This document shows positions 36,571 through 45,490 of a DNA stretch of 64,000 nt, in pieces. The notes under the pieces were generated by a model. It searched no databases and had not been told where the DNA came from. It saw nothing but the letters and a program-made list of their open reading frames with translations. This stretch comes from Desulfobacterales bacterium (GTDB taxonomy: Bacteria > Desulfobacterota > Desulfobacteria > Desulfobacterales > Desulfosalsimonadaceae). Where the stretch lies: positions 1 through 64,000 of the forward strand of contig JAGXKN010000006.1 in the NCBI GenBank assembly GCA_018335195.1, written 5' to 3'. Position 1 is the stretch's first letter. Every line of letters begins with the position of its first letter. Both the position numbers and the translations under genes were made by a program.

Positions 36571-36587
36571 CTGTGATAACATCACAG
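36571..36587. promoter_or_regulatory. Perfect palindrome, CRP/FNR-like
   Basis: CTGTGAT-aac-ATCACAG: seven-base arms, three-base spacer, about 110 bases upstream of rseC. The core TGTGA/TCACA is the half-site of CRP/FNR-family regulators, with a spacing of five rather than six. A bound regulator is inferred, not shown. Confidence 0.4.
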
Positions 36588-36703
36588 CGGCTTTTCCCGT
36601 GACGTGCAATAAAGCCGGTTCCGGGTCCGGCAAATCGGTTTTTCTAATGGTCCTTTTGTATAAGTAAGGTCTGCGGGCACTGGTGTCAAGCATGCGGGCA
36701 ATT

Positions 36704-36733
36704 AAAAAACGGCCCCGGAAGTGCCGGGGCCGT
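36704..36733 (-). terminator. Intrinsic terminator of the RnfB-GltD gene
   Basis: ACGGCCCCGG (36709-36718) pairs perfectly with CCGGGGCCGT (36724-36733) around a 5-base loop. On the minus strand the stem is followed by T6. It lies about 115 bases past the stop at 36849. Confidence 0.88.
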
Positions 36734-36765
36734 CTGGGAGTGCGTAAGCAGAAGCGAATCTGTTT

Positions 36766-36828
36766 GTTCGTCCTTACCCGGGGCGAACCCGCGGGTTCGC
36801 CCTTACAGATATATGTCTGTCAGTGTCT
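36766..36828. repeat. REP-like GGGCGAACC element, copy 1
   Basis: Contains GGGCGAACCCGCGGGTTCGCCC (perfect 11-bp arms, given by its half-site GGGCGAACCCG). TACAGATATATGTCTGTCAGTG follows, which resembles TACGGATATTCATTTGTCAATG beside the copy at 62981. A third copy is near 60205. Confidence 0.75.
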
Positions 36829-36848
36829 GTATTGTTTTACCAAAATTA

Positions 36849-38936
36849 TTACGCGGTCCGGGCGGGTTGCTTTTCCGGAATACCTTCATCGCCCGTTTTT
36901 GCATCATAGCAGATGACCCCGCAGCGCAGGCACCGGTTGGCCTCGATTGTCGCCTGCTGTTGGGAATATCCCAGTTCGACTTCCGGGCACCTGTCGGGCA
37001 CGTCCTCCGGCGGGCACGCGGGCATGATCTGCCGGCCCGAAGGGTCCACCCCTTCAAGCCCGGAGACGGTCTGAATGACCGAATCCCCGGATATAATATT
37101 TTCCGGCAGTTCGAGATCCAGGTCGTACATGATCTTGTGGATCGATGCCGCCGACCTGCGCCCGGCTGCGATGGCACGAATCGCGGCGCTGTAATCTGTA
37201 ATCGGATCCGCCTCTGAAAGCAGACCCTTTTCTTCGCTGTAAACCGGGTTTTTGTAGGGCTGGATGCCTTCCCAGCGTGCGGGCGCATCCGGGGCCGCCG
37301 GCTGGCCTTCTTCCTCGGGAAGATCCATGCGCCGGAAGATCGTTTCCGGCAGCCGGCCCGCGTCAATGAAGAGGCTGCCGGCGGCAATCTCAACGCTTTC
37401 GCCGGTTTCAAAGTCGTTATATTCCACGGCTTCAAGGCGGTCATCGTCGCCGATCAGACGGGAGAGACCCACGTTGAATTTCACGGATGCCCCCGCGTGC
37501 TCAATTGCCCGGATCTGTTCGGCGGTAAGCGGCATTTTCTCCCGAGACTTGCGGAACACTAGCGTGATGTTTTCCGCGCCCAGGTGCTTGCAGAGTTTGA
37601 CGCTTTTTTCAGCGGATTTGCCGCCGCCGGCGATCACCACGTCGGATCGGACCGGGATTTGATACTTGTTGTCCATTCCCGAGCGCAGCAGGTCAATCAT
37701 CAGGAAAACGCCGGGTACCGGCTGTTCAAGCTCCGAGGGCGCGGTTCGCCCGATCCGGCTGTCCCACCCCCCGGTGGCCAGGAGCACGGCTTCAAATCCC
37801 TTTTGAAGCAGGGAGGCAATCGTAAAATCTCGGCCCATGGTCATGTTCGTTTTTGTTGTCACGCCCAGGTCTTCGATTCCGGCAATGTCCCAGTCCAGTA
37901 CATGCCCCGGCAGACGCTCACGGGTGATCGCCATTCGCAGCAGGCCGCCGAGGGTGCCGGTGGCTTCGAAAACCGTGGGGCTGTGACCCAGCCGGGCAGA
38001 GAAAAAGGCTGCGGAAAGCCCCTCGATACCGCCGCCGATCACCGCAATCTGTCGGCCGGTCTCAGGGGCGGCATACGGCTGGGAGCGCCGGTTTTCCGCC
38101 ATTTCATAGTCCGCTGCATAGCGTTTCAGATAATTAATGGCCACGGGTTCGTCCACCAGGTTGCGCCGGCAGGCGGTTTCACACGGCCTGGGGCATATGC
38201 GGCCGATGAGCGTGGGAAACGGATTGCGCTCCTTTATGGTCTGGACCGCACCGGAATAATCGCCCCGGGAGACCTGCTCAATATAGGTGCTGATATTGAT
38301 TCCCGCCGGGCACGCCCGCTGGCAGGGGGTCGTGCAGTCGTCTGTGGCATATTCCTTGAGAATCCTGCGAGTGACGGATGAAAGCTTGATAATGTGTTTG
38401 GGACAGACCCGTTCACAGGTGCCGCATCCGGTGCAGCGCTGCTCGTCAACCACCGGCAGGCCGCTTTTGCTCATGGAAATAGCGTCAAACGGGCAGGCTT
38501 TCATGCAGGAGCCCAGGCCCAGGCAGCCGATATGGCAGACCTTCATTCCGCCATATAGCAGGGCGGCGGCCTGGCAATCGCTTAATCCCTGATATTCGTA
38601 CTTGACATCCGCCTCGCCGACCCCGTAGGTGCAGCCGGGCAGGGCAATATCGGGCTCTTTTGCCTCGATGGACATGCCCAGGACGGCCGCAATGGTTTCA
38701 GCCAAATCGGGCCCGCCGGCAACGCATGAATCGGGAGGTGACTTGCCTGCGACGATGGCTTCGGCATTCTGGCCGCAGCCGGGATATCCGCATCCGCCGC
38801 AGTTGGCCCCGGGCAGCAGATCGTCAACCTTTTCCACCAGGGGATCGACGTAAACATAGAAAATTTTGGATGCCAGGGCCAGCGCCGAGCCGATTACCAG
38901 GCCGAGCCCGCCCATCATCAGTATTGCATCAAACAT
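36849..38936 (-). CDS. RnfB-type ferredoxin protein fused to GltD-like FAD oxidoreductase
   Basis: A 695-residue fusion. The first ~45 residues hold the RnfB membrane helix and DDLLPGANCGGCGYPGCG. Cys46, Cys49, Cys54 and Cys71 bind a 4Fe-4S cluster. Two ferredoxin-type clusters follow (CLGLGSCMKACP, CTGCGTCERVCP). From about residue 200 the protein is GltD-like: CQRACPAGI and CETACRR cysteines, FAD loop IAVIGGGIEGLSAAF, and pyridine-nucleotide loop VVIAGGGKSAEKSV. It could pass electrons between ferredoxin or Rnf partners and NAD(P)H. No other rnf gene is in the window. Confidence 0.92.
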   Translation of the reverse strand: MFDAILMMGGLGLVIGSALALASKIFYVYVDPLVEKVDDLLPGANCGGCGYPGCGQNAEAIVAGKSPPDSCVAGGPDLAETIAAVLGMSIEAKEPDIALPGCTYGVGEADVKYEYQGLSDCQAAALLYGGMKVCHIGCLGLGSCMKACPFDAISMSKSGLPVVDEQRCTGCGTCERVCPKHIIKLSSVTRRILKEYATDDCTTPCQRACPAGINISTYIEQVSRGDYSGAVQTIKERNPFPTLIGRICPRPCETACRRNLVDEPVAINYLKRYAADYEMAENRRSQPYAAPETGRQIAVIGGGIEGLSAAFFSARLGHSPTVFEATGTLGGLLRMAITRERLPGHVLDWDIAGIEDLGVTTKTNMTMGRDFTIASLLQKGFEAVLLATGGWDSRIGRTAPSELEQPVPGVFLMIDLLRSGMDNKYQIPVRSDVVIAGGGKSAEKSVKLCKHLGAENITLVFRKSREKMPLTAEQIRAIEHAGASVKFNVGLSRLIGDDDRLEAVEYNDFETGESVEIAAGSLFIDAGRLPETIFRRMDLPEEEGQPAAPDAPARWEGIQPYKNPVYSEEKGLLSEADPITDYSAAIRAIAAGRRSAASIHKIMYDLDLELPENIISGDSVIQTVSGLEGVDPSGRQIMPACPPEDVPDRCPEVELGYSQQQATIEANRCLRCGVICYDAKTGDEGIPEKQPARTA

Positions 38937-39096
38937 TGCATGCTCCGCTTCGTGTGATTTGTGGCACGATATTCATCCGGTGTTAAAATGGCCATATACC
39001 ATGATTTAAACCGGGAGTCCAATCCGAAAAATATTCTTTTTCCACATCCCGCCCCGGGTGTCAACAGATCTGTCCGACCCCCTGAAGATAGAGTGC

Positions 39097-39123
39097 TTGA
39101 CGGAATGATATTTCCTGTATAAA
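39097..39123 (+). promoter_or_regulatory. Candidate sigma70 promoter for the pnp operon
   Basis: TTGACG (39097-39102), then 15 bases, then TATAAA (39118-39123). The spacing is short for sigma70, but the boxes are close to consensus, and the stretch is A/T-rich. It lies ~95 bases before pnp. Confidence 0.5.
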
Positions 39124-39216
39124 AATAAAATCTTTATAACTTCCGATTTTTTTCCGGGTATTTCTGTGAAAATACCGGCAACTTAACAGATCAGAGAGGA
39201 GGAACGTCTGCCGACG

Positions 39217-40053
39217 ATGGGATATCCCGGCAATGACAATTACTGGCACGAGGTTCAGGAGGCGGCCGCATATCTGCAGTCGCAGATCACCGGAAGCCCG
39301 GAAATCGGCTTGATGTCCGGAACCGGCCTGGGCGGCAGCACGGCGTCCATGGCGGTCGACTTTGAAATCGACTATGCAGATATCCCCCATTTTCCGGTTT
39401 CAACGGTTGTGAGCCACGCCGGTCGCATGGTTTCCGGGCGGATGCATGGCAGGTATGTTATGGTCATGCAGGGACGGTTTCATCTATATGAAGGCTACCC
39501 GCCCGGCGCGGTGACGTTTCCGGTGCGGGTCATGCAGGCTCTGGGCGTAAAGACATTGATCGTCACCAATGCCGCCGGTGGACTGAACCCGGAGTTTGCA
39601 CCCGGCGATATCATGGCCATTGTCGATCATATCAACCTGACCGGAGAAAACCCCTTGGTGGGAACGAATAACGAGGATTGGGGGGTGCGTTTTCCCGATA
39701 TGTCCGCAGTATACAGTCCGGAATTAATACAGCTTGCCGGAAATGTTGCTGAAAAAAATGGGTTGCGGATGAAAAAGGGCGTTTATGTTGGACTCAAGGG
39801 GCCCAGCCTGGAGACTCCGGCGGAAACGCGGTTTATCCGGAAGATCGGCGCGGATGCAGTGGGACTTTCCACGGTCCAGGAAGTTATAGCCGCAGTGCAT
39901 GCAGGTATGCGCATACTGGGACTTTCCATTATCACCAATATAAACGATCCGGATCGTCCGGAGCCGGCAACAGTGGAAGAAATTATCGGGGTTGCAAAAA
40001 ACGCCGCCCCCTTTCTGGCGCAATTGATCAGCGGCGTTGCAGAGGAGATGTAA
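39217..40053 (+). CDS. Purine nucleoside phosphorylase (class I)
   Basis: Cleaves purine nucleosides with phosphate. It has 278 residues with GLMSGTGLGG (phosphate loop), VTNAAGGLNPEFAPGDIM, GLKGPSLETPAETRF, and GLSTVQEVIAA plus SIITN for base binding. This is the trimeric PNP-I / MTAP fold. Because the next gene deaminates methylthioadenosine or adenosyl-homocysteine, its likely substrates include inosine-type products such as methylthioinosine. AGGAGG is 14 bases before the ATG; a CTG start at 39208 would give better spacing. Confidence 0.93.
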   Translation: MGYPGNDNYWHEVQEAAAYLQSQITGSPEIGLMSGTGLGGSTASMAVDFEIDYADIPHFPVSTVVSHAGRMVSGRMHGRYVMVMQGRFHLYEGYPPGAVTFPVRVMQALGVKTLIVTNAAGGLNPEFAPGDIMAIVDHINLTGENPLVGTNNEDWGVRFPDMSAVYSPELIQLAGNVAEKNGLRMKKGVYVGLKGPSLETPAETRFIRKIGADAVGLSTVQEVIAAVHAGMRILGLSIITNINDPDRPEPATVEEIIGVAKNAAPFLAQLISGVAEEM

Positions 40054-41421
40054 ATGACGATTTTCCACGACCTGCTAATTGTCAACGGCACCCTCGTGAC
40101 CATGGATGAAGCCGATACCGTGATTGAAAACGGCGCGGTGGCGGTATCCGGAGATGCCATTGGCTCGGTGGGACCGGCCGACACAGTGGATGTCAAAAGT
40201 GCAGCCCGGATTATCGACGCAGACGGCGGAATTATTATGCCGGGCCTGGTCAACACGCACACGCATGCGGCCATGACCTGCTTTCGGGGCCTGGCCGACG
40301 ACATGGAACTGATGACCTGGCTCAATGATTATATTTTTCCGGCAGAGGCCAGGCTGGATCATGACAAGGTCTATACCGGCGCCTTGCTGGCATGTGCGGA
40401 AATGGCGCTTTCCGGCACAACGTGTTTTTCCGATATGTACCTTTTCGAGGGCGCCGTTGCCGAGGCGGCCAGTCATGCCGGGATGCGTGCCGTGGTGGGC
40501 GAGGTTCTCTATGACTTTGATTCGCCCAACTACGGTCCGATTGAAAAAGGTTTCGAGTATACGGAAGATTTGATTCACCAATGGCAGAATGATCCGTTGA
40601 TCACCATTGCCGTGGAGCCGCACTCGCCTTATTTGTGCGCACCGCAATTGCTGCAGCGCGCCTCGGCCATTTCCCAACAGTACGGGATCCCCATAATTGT
40701 CCATGTGGCAGAAACCCGGGCGGAGGCCGAAACCATGAAAAACCGGTATAATTTAAGCCCGGTGGCCCATCTGGCAGATATCGGTGTGCTTTCCCCCCGG
40801 CTGGTGACCTGCCACTGTGTGGCTGTCAACAAGGAAGATATCGAACTGCTCAGGGCGCATGACGTCAAGGTTTCCCATAACCCGGAAAGCAACATGAAAC
40901 TGGCTTCAGGAATCGCCCCGGTGCCGGATATGCTCAGTTCGGGGGTGTGCGTGGGCTTGGGCACGGACGGCCCCACAAGCAACAATAACCTGGACATGTT
41001 CATGGAAATGGATGCCGCTGCCAAGATCCACAAAGCCCGGAGCCTGGATCCCACGGTAATGGATGCCCGCAGCGTGCTGCGCATGGCTACCATCGATGCG
41101 GCGCGAACCCTCGGCCTGGACCATGAGATCGGATCTCTGGAGCCGGGCAAGAAGGCAGATATTATTTTGATTGATACGAAAAAGCCGCACCTCACACCGA
41201 TGTATAATGTGTATTCCCATCTGGTTTACGCGGTCTCCGGCCATGACGTACATGCCACTATCATCAACGGCGTGCCGGTGGTTACGGAAGGACGGATGAC
41301 CACGTTTGATACCGATCGGGTCATGGATGCGATGAAGCCCATTGCCGAGGAAATCCGGCATCTTCACGACTGGGACGGCAGTCGCGCTGCGGCCCGGAAG
41401 AAACCCGGAAATAAAAGATGA
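40054..41421 (+). CDS. mtaD: 5-methylthioadenosine / S-adenosylhomocysteine deaminase
   Basis: Amidohydrolase that deaminates MTA, SAH or adenosine-type compounds. It has 455 residues. Metal motifs are VNTHTHAAM (HxH) and later His (VHVAETRAEAE; LVTCHCVAV), with catalytic Asp in GLGTDGPTSNN. HLPGLV-type entry PGLVNTHTH is typical. The ATG follows the pnp stop directly, with GAGGAG eight bases upstream. The pair can convert SAM by-products to hypoxanthine-type bases. The specific substrate (MTA or SAH) is inferred from family. Confidence 0.92.
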   Translation: MTIFHDLLIVNGTLVTMDEADTVIENGAVAVSGDAIGSVGPADTVDVKSAARIIDADGGIIMPGLVNTHTHAAMTCFRGLADDMELMTWLNDYIFPAEARLDHDKVYTGALLACAEMALSGTTCFSDMYLFEGAVAEAASHAGMRAVVGEVLYDFDSPNYGPIEKGFEYTEDLIHQWQNDPLITIAVEPHSPYLCAPQLLQRASAISQQYGIPIIVHVAETRAEAETMKNRYNLSPVAHLADIGVLSPRLVTCHCVAVNKEDIELLRAHDVKVSHNPESNMKLASGIAPVPDMLSSGVCVGLGTDGPTSNNNLDMFMEMDAAAKIHKARSLDPTVMDARSVLRMATIDAARTLGLDHEIGSLEPGKKADIILIDTKKPHLTPMYNVYSHLVYAVSGHDVHATIINGVPVVTEGRMTTFDTDRVMDAMKPIAEEIRHLHDWDGSRAAARKKPGNKR

Positions 41422-41477
41422 TTGTCGACCACCGGAGACAAGGGGGAAAACCCCCGGACCAGGGCGGAGGAAAAACG

Positions 41478-42293
41478 TTGGACAGGCGAAAAGTTCGGTT
41501 TTGCTGCGGGATCGTCTGCATGTTTCTGCTTGTGACCGTTTTGTTTTTATTCCCGGCTGCCACACAGGCGGTGTATGCCCAGCAGTCCGGGGCGATGACC
41601 ACGGGCGCTCGGCAGGCCGAGGAACCGGGTGAACAGAGCGACTTTGAGGGGTTTGCGGAATTTGATACCGGAGGTGACTCCGGGCAGGGCGAGGTCTTTG
41701 ACCCCCTTTCCGGATACAACCGTTTCATGACCCGGGTAAATGACAAGTTCTATTTCTGGGTGTTGAAACCGGCAGCCAGCGGTTATGCAAAGGTGACCCC
41801 GGCAGTGATGCGGCGTTCGGTGGGTCGCTTTTTCAAAAACCTGGGGTATCCTGTGCGTTTCGTCAACAACCTGCTGCAGCTCAAAGTCAAGCGGGCGGGG
41901 GTGGAAACCGCCCGCTTTTTGGTCAATACGACTGTGGGCGTGGCCGGGTTTGCCGACCCGGCCGAGGCTTGGATGGATCTCGAGGCCTATCCGGAGGATT
42001 TCGGCCAGACCCTGGGCGTCTATGGGGTGGGCAGTGGATTTCATCTAGTGCTGCCGCTGATGGGGCCGTCAAATTTGCGCGATGCCGTTGCCCGGGTGCC
42101 GGACGTGTTTCTGGATCCGTTGTATTATGTCGAGCCCTCGGAGCTGGCTATCGGGATTTCCGCGTATAACCGGGTCAACTACACCTCGCTTCATCTGGGC
42201 GAATATGCGGAATTGAAAAAGGATGCCGTGGATTGGTATGTTTTCCTTCGAAGCGCATATGAGCAAAATCGCAGGAAGAAAATCGAGAAATAG
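41478..42293 (+). CDS. mlaA: MlaA/VacJ-family outer-membrane lipoprotein-like protein
   Basis: Takes part in phospholipid transport between membranes. It has 271 residues. The signal peptide ends near residue 34 (FLFPAATQAVYA), and no lipobox cysteine is seen. The MlaA signature follows: FDPLSGYNRFMTRVNDKFY, LGYPVRFVNNLLQLK, GVYGVGSGFHLVLPLMGPSNLRDAV. I choose TTG at 41478, which has GGAGG seven bases upstream. The alternative ATG at 41418 overlaps the mtaD stop (ATGA) but has no site. It is cotranscribed with mlaC. Confidence 0.9.
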   Translation: MDRRKVRFCCGIVCMFLLVTVLFLFPAATQAVYAQQSGAMTTGARQAEEPGEQSDFEGFAEFDTGGDSGQGEVFDPLSGYNRFMTRVNDKFYFWVLKPAASGYAKVTPAVMRRSVGRFFKNLGYPVRFVNNLLQLKVKRAGVETARFLVNTTVGVAGFADPAEAWMDLEAYPEDFGQTLGVYGVGSGFHLVLPLMGPSNLRDAVARVPDVFLDPLYYVEPSELAIGISAYNRVNYTSLHLGEYAELKKDAVDWYVFLRSAYEQNRRKKIEK

Positions 42294-42301
42294 GGGGGAG
42301 C

Positions 42302-42907
42302 ATGAAAAAGCTTTTATGCACGGGATTGATTGTGCTGGTAAGCTGGGTTGCAGCCGGTCCGGCAGCAGCCGCAAATGACCCGGAAACGGCCAGGGACCTG
42401 CTCAAAAGCAAGATTGACAGCGTGCTGCAGGTGCTGGAGCAAAAAGAACTATCCGATGCAGAAAAGCGCGAAAAGGTCGAGTCCATCGTGGACCCGGTGT
42501 TTCATTACGAGCTTATGGCAAAACTGTCTCTGGGGCCCAGACACTGGCCGAAGCTGAGTTCCGAGCAGCAGGAAATTTTTTCCAAGCGTTTCATCCAGCG
42601 GGTAAAAGCTTCCTATTTTGATAAGATCTCCATGTATTCCGGAGACGCGGACGCGGCATTTACTTATGAGCCCATACGCACGAGAAACGGCAAGGTGCAT
42701 GTCCCCCTTCAGGTCCGGACCGAGAACAACAAGATTGATATGGTGTATAAGTTTTACCGGACCGGTGATTCCTGGCGGATCTATGATGCGGAAGTAAACG
42801 GGGTAAGCATTGTTCAGAGCTACAGGTCGCAGTTTAATCAGATCCTGGCAGAGTCAACCGTTGAGATGCTGCTCAAGGATTTGAAATCCGATGAGAATCT
42901 GCAATAA
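42302..42907 (+). CDS. mlaC: MlaC-family periplasmic phospholipid-binding protein
   Basis: Periplasmic lipid shuttle. It has 201 residues with a cleavable signal (ends AAAA near residue 24). The Tol-Pal/Ttg2D-like body includes DPVFHYELMAKLSLGPRHWPKLS and VYKFYRTGDSWRIYDAEVNGVSIVQSYRSQF, the standard MlaC C-terminal signature. It lies nine bases after mlaA and 42 bases before an MMPL exporter. The ABC parts (MlaBDEF) are not in this window, so the shuttle may work with the RND-type partner here. Confidence 0.93.
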   Translation: MKKLLCTGLIVLVSWVAAGPAAAANDPETARDLLKSKIDSVLQVLEQKELSDAEKREKVESIVDPVFHYELMAKLSLGPRHWPKLSSEQQEIFSKRFIQRVKASYFDKISMYSGDADAAFTYEPIRTRNGKVHVPLQVRTENNKIDMVYKFYRTGDSWRIYDAEVNGVSIVQSYRSQFNQILAESTVEMLLKDLKSDENLQ

Positions 42908-42949
42908 GACCGGTTTTCCGGTTTCACCCGAAAAGATCTGTCCAAATCC

Positions 42950-45490
42950 ATGATGCAGCGGTTTTCCCCCATAAACTGGTTTTACGACCGGGTGCTGTTT
43001 GCCCGGCCCGTAGTTGTGCTGGTCTGCTTTTTTGCGGCAATCGGCATTCTTGCCGGATATGCCGTAAATTTTGAAATTGAGGCCTCGCCCAACACCCTGG
43101 TGCAGCAGGACAATCAGGACTACCTGTACTATCAGGAAATCATCGACCGGTTCGGATTCGAGGATTTCTTGGTCATCACGTACAGCCCGGATGAAAAAGA
43201 TCTGCTTTCCAGGCAGGTGCTTTCGCGTATCGGAGAACTCCGGGACGCGGTGGAAGCCGTGGGCGGGGTGGATTCCGTGATGACCCTGCTGGACGTGCCG
43301 CTTCTGGAAAGTCCGCCCATGCCGCTTTCGGAACTGGTGGATAATATCCGGACACTTTCGGATCCGGATGTGGACCTTGAAATGGCCGAAAAAGAGCTCA
43401 AAACCAGCCCGCTGTACCGCAACCTGCTGGTCAGCCCGGATCTGGAAACAACCGGCCTGCAGATCAACCTGGAGAGCAACCCCGAATATGAAAAGCTCTG
43501 GGACAGGCGGCAGGATTTGCGGGAAAAAGCCGCTGATCAGGGATTGAGCCGAAACGAAAAGCACGAGATGGAAAACGTGGCCGCGCAGATGGATGCCCTG
43601 TGGAACCGGATGGAAGCTGATCGGGCGGAAATCATTTCCGGCATCCGGGCGGTCATGAAAAAGCATGATGACCGGGCAGACCTGTTTCTCGGCGGCATCA
43701 CCATGATTGCAAACGACCTGATGCACTTTATCAAAAATGATCTCAAGGTCTATGGCGGCGGCGTGGTGCTTTTTCTGGTCCTGGTGCTGGGGCTGATTTT
43801 CCGGCAGGCGCGCTGGGTGATTCTGCCGCTGGCGAGCTGCGCCTTTGCCGCCATTGCCATGGCGGGACTGCTCGGCTTGTTCGGGTGGAAGGTTACGGTG
43901 GTTTCCTCGAATTTCATTTCCCTTCAGTTGATTATCACCATGGCGATTTCCATTCACCTGGTGGTGCGCTACAGGGAGCTTATCATAAAGGAATCGCACC
44001 AGAGCCACCCGGAGTTGACCCGGCAGATGGTCATGGACATGAAAATCCCGTGCTTTTACGCCGTGCTGACAACCATTGCCGGCTTCGGCTCGCTGATATT
44101 CGCGGATATCAAGCCCGTGGAAACCTTTGGATGGATGATGGCCGCAGGAATCCTTGTATCGCTGGTGGTCACGTTTGTCTTTTTCCCGGCCGCCCTGGTG
44201 CTGTTTAAAAAGCCCCCGCCGCCTGCGGGCGGATTGACGAGATTTTCTTTTACCCGGGGGCTGTCGCGGTTTACCGAGTCCCGCGGCCGCCTGGTGCTGG
44301 TGCTAAGCGCCGCGGCGCTGGTCGTGAGCGTGGCCGGCGTTTCCCGGCTCCAGGTGGAAAACGCGTTTATCAATTATTTCAAGTCCTCAACGGAAATCTA
44401 CCAGGGTATGAAGGTCATTGACCGCCAGCTCGGAGGGACAACACCGCTGGATGTGATTATTGATTTTGATGCTGCCGGCGACCTTCCACCGGCAGCCGTG
44501 GAATCGCAGCCGGCCAAGGGCGGGGGGGGAGCCGACGACGAGTTCGGCGCGTTTTCCGAATTTGAAGAGCCGGCCGATGCGGACAAATACTGGTTTACCC
44601 CGCACCGGCTATCGCGGATCGAGTCGGCCCATGATTATCTCGATGGCCTTGAAGACACGGGCAAGGTGCTTTCTCTGGCCACGCTGACCAAGGTGGCCGA
44701 GCGCGTCACCGGCGAACCGCTGGACAGCTTTGACCTGAGCCTGCTGTTTAACGAGTTTCCGGAAGAATACCGGCAGATGCTGATTGAACCGTATGCCTCT
44801 ATTAAACACAACCAGGCCCGGATCAGTCTGCGCATCATTGATTCCAGGCCTGGGCTTCAGCGCAACACCCTGCTGGAAGAAATTCGGGGCGGACTGACGG
44901 GGCAGGCCGGATTTGAAGCCGGCGATGTGCATTTGACCGGCATGCTAGTCTTGTACAACGATGTGCTGCAAAGCCTGTTTGACTCCCAGATCCGGACCCT
45001 GGGGCTGGTTTTGCTGGCCTTGATGACGATGTTTCTGGTTTTGTTTCGATCCGTGAAAATCGCCTTGATCGCCATTTTCCCCAACCTGCTGGCCACCGGC
45101 GTGGTGCTCGGGGCCATGGGATGGATCGGCATTCCGCTCGATATCATGACCATCACCATTGCCTCGGTCTGCATGGGCATTGCGGTGGATGACACCATTC
45201 ATTACATCCACCGGTTCAGGCGCGAAATCGGGGCGGACCGCAGCTATATCCAGGCCATGCACCGGTGCCACGGAAGCATCGGCTATGCCATGTACTATAC
45301 CTCGATTGCCATTATTATCGGTTTTTCCATCCTGGCCACCTCGAATTTTATTCCGACCATTATTTTCGGCGTTTTCACGGGCCTTGCCATGTTTATCGCA
45401 CTGATATCCGCCCTGACGCTGCTGCCGCAGCTCATTGTCTGGATCAAGCCGTTTGGCCCGGAAGGCGGTACTGCGGAGGCGCAGCATTAA
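42950..45490 (+). CDS. MMPL/RND-family exporter (HpnN-like)
   Basis: An 846-residue inner-membrane RND transporter with 12 predicted helices in two halves and two large periplasmic loops. The first loop is long and charged (about 45-260). The second has an acidic, Gly-rich insert (AKGGGGADDEFGAFSEFEEP). Family motifs include SLQLIITMAISIHLVVRYREL and VCMGIAVDDTIHYIHRFRRE with the paired Asp. It resembles HpnN and MMPL lipid exporters. Placement after mlaA and mlaC suggests it moves lipids to the outer membrane. The cargo is not determined. Confidence 0.9.
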   Translation: MMQRFSPINWFYDRVLFARPVVVLVCFFAAIGILAGYAVNFEIEASPNTLVQQDNQDYLYYQEIIDRFGFEDFLVITYSPDEKDLLSRQVLSRIGELRDAVEAVGGVDSVMTLLDVPLLESPPMPLSELVDNIRTLSDPDVDLEMAEKELKTSPLYRNLLVSPDLETTGLQINLESNPEYEKLWDRRQDLREKAADQGLSRNEKHEMENVAAQMDALWNRMEADRAEIISGIRAVMKKHDDRADLFLGGITMIANDLMHFIKNDLKVYGGGVVLFLVLVLGLIFRQARWVILPLASCAFAAIAMAGLLGLFGWKVTVVSSNFISLQLIITMAISIHLVVRYRELIIKESHQSHPELTRQMVMDMKIPCFYAVLTTIAGFGSLIFADIKPVETFGWMMAAGILVSLVVTFVFFPAALVLFKKPPPPAGGLTRFSFTRGLSRFTESRGRLVLVLSAAALVVSVAGVSRLQVENAFINYFKSSTEIYQGMKVIDRQLGGTTPLDVIIDFDAAGDLPPAAVESQPAKGGGGADDEFGAFSEFEEPADADKYWFTPHRLSRIESAHDYLDGLEDTGKVLSLATLTKVAERVTGEPLDSFDLSLLFNEFPEEYRQMLIEPYASIKHNQARISLRIIDSRPGLQRNTLLEEIRGGLTGQAGFEAGDVHLTGMLVLYNDVLQSLFDSQIRTLGLVLLALMTMFLVLFRSVKIALIAIFPNLLATGVVLGAMGWIGIPLDIMTITIASVCMGIAVDDTIHYIHRFRREIGADRSYIQAMHRCHGSIGYAMYYTSIAIIIGFSILATSNFIPTIIFGVFTGLAMFIALISALTLLPQLIVWIKPFGPEGGTAEAQH

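Larger units (their letters stand above)
36463..36848. other. Intergenic region with terminator, palindrome and REP-like element
   Basis: No gene is seen. The region holds a perfect palindrome (36571-36587), the terminator of the RnfB-GltD gene (36704-36733), and a GGGCGAACCC repeat (36766-36828). Transcription of rseC should start on the left side of the palindrome. Confidence 0.6.

Noticed and set aside
38937-39216. SAH or SAM riboswitch upstream of pnp-mtaD
   Set aside because: The spacer was read for known aptamer cores on the plus strand and none matches; only a promoter-like pair is present.
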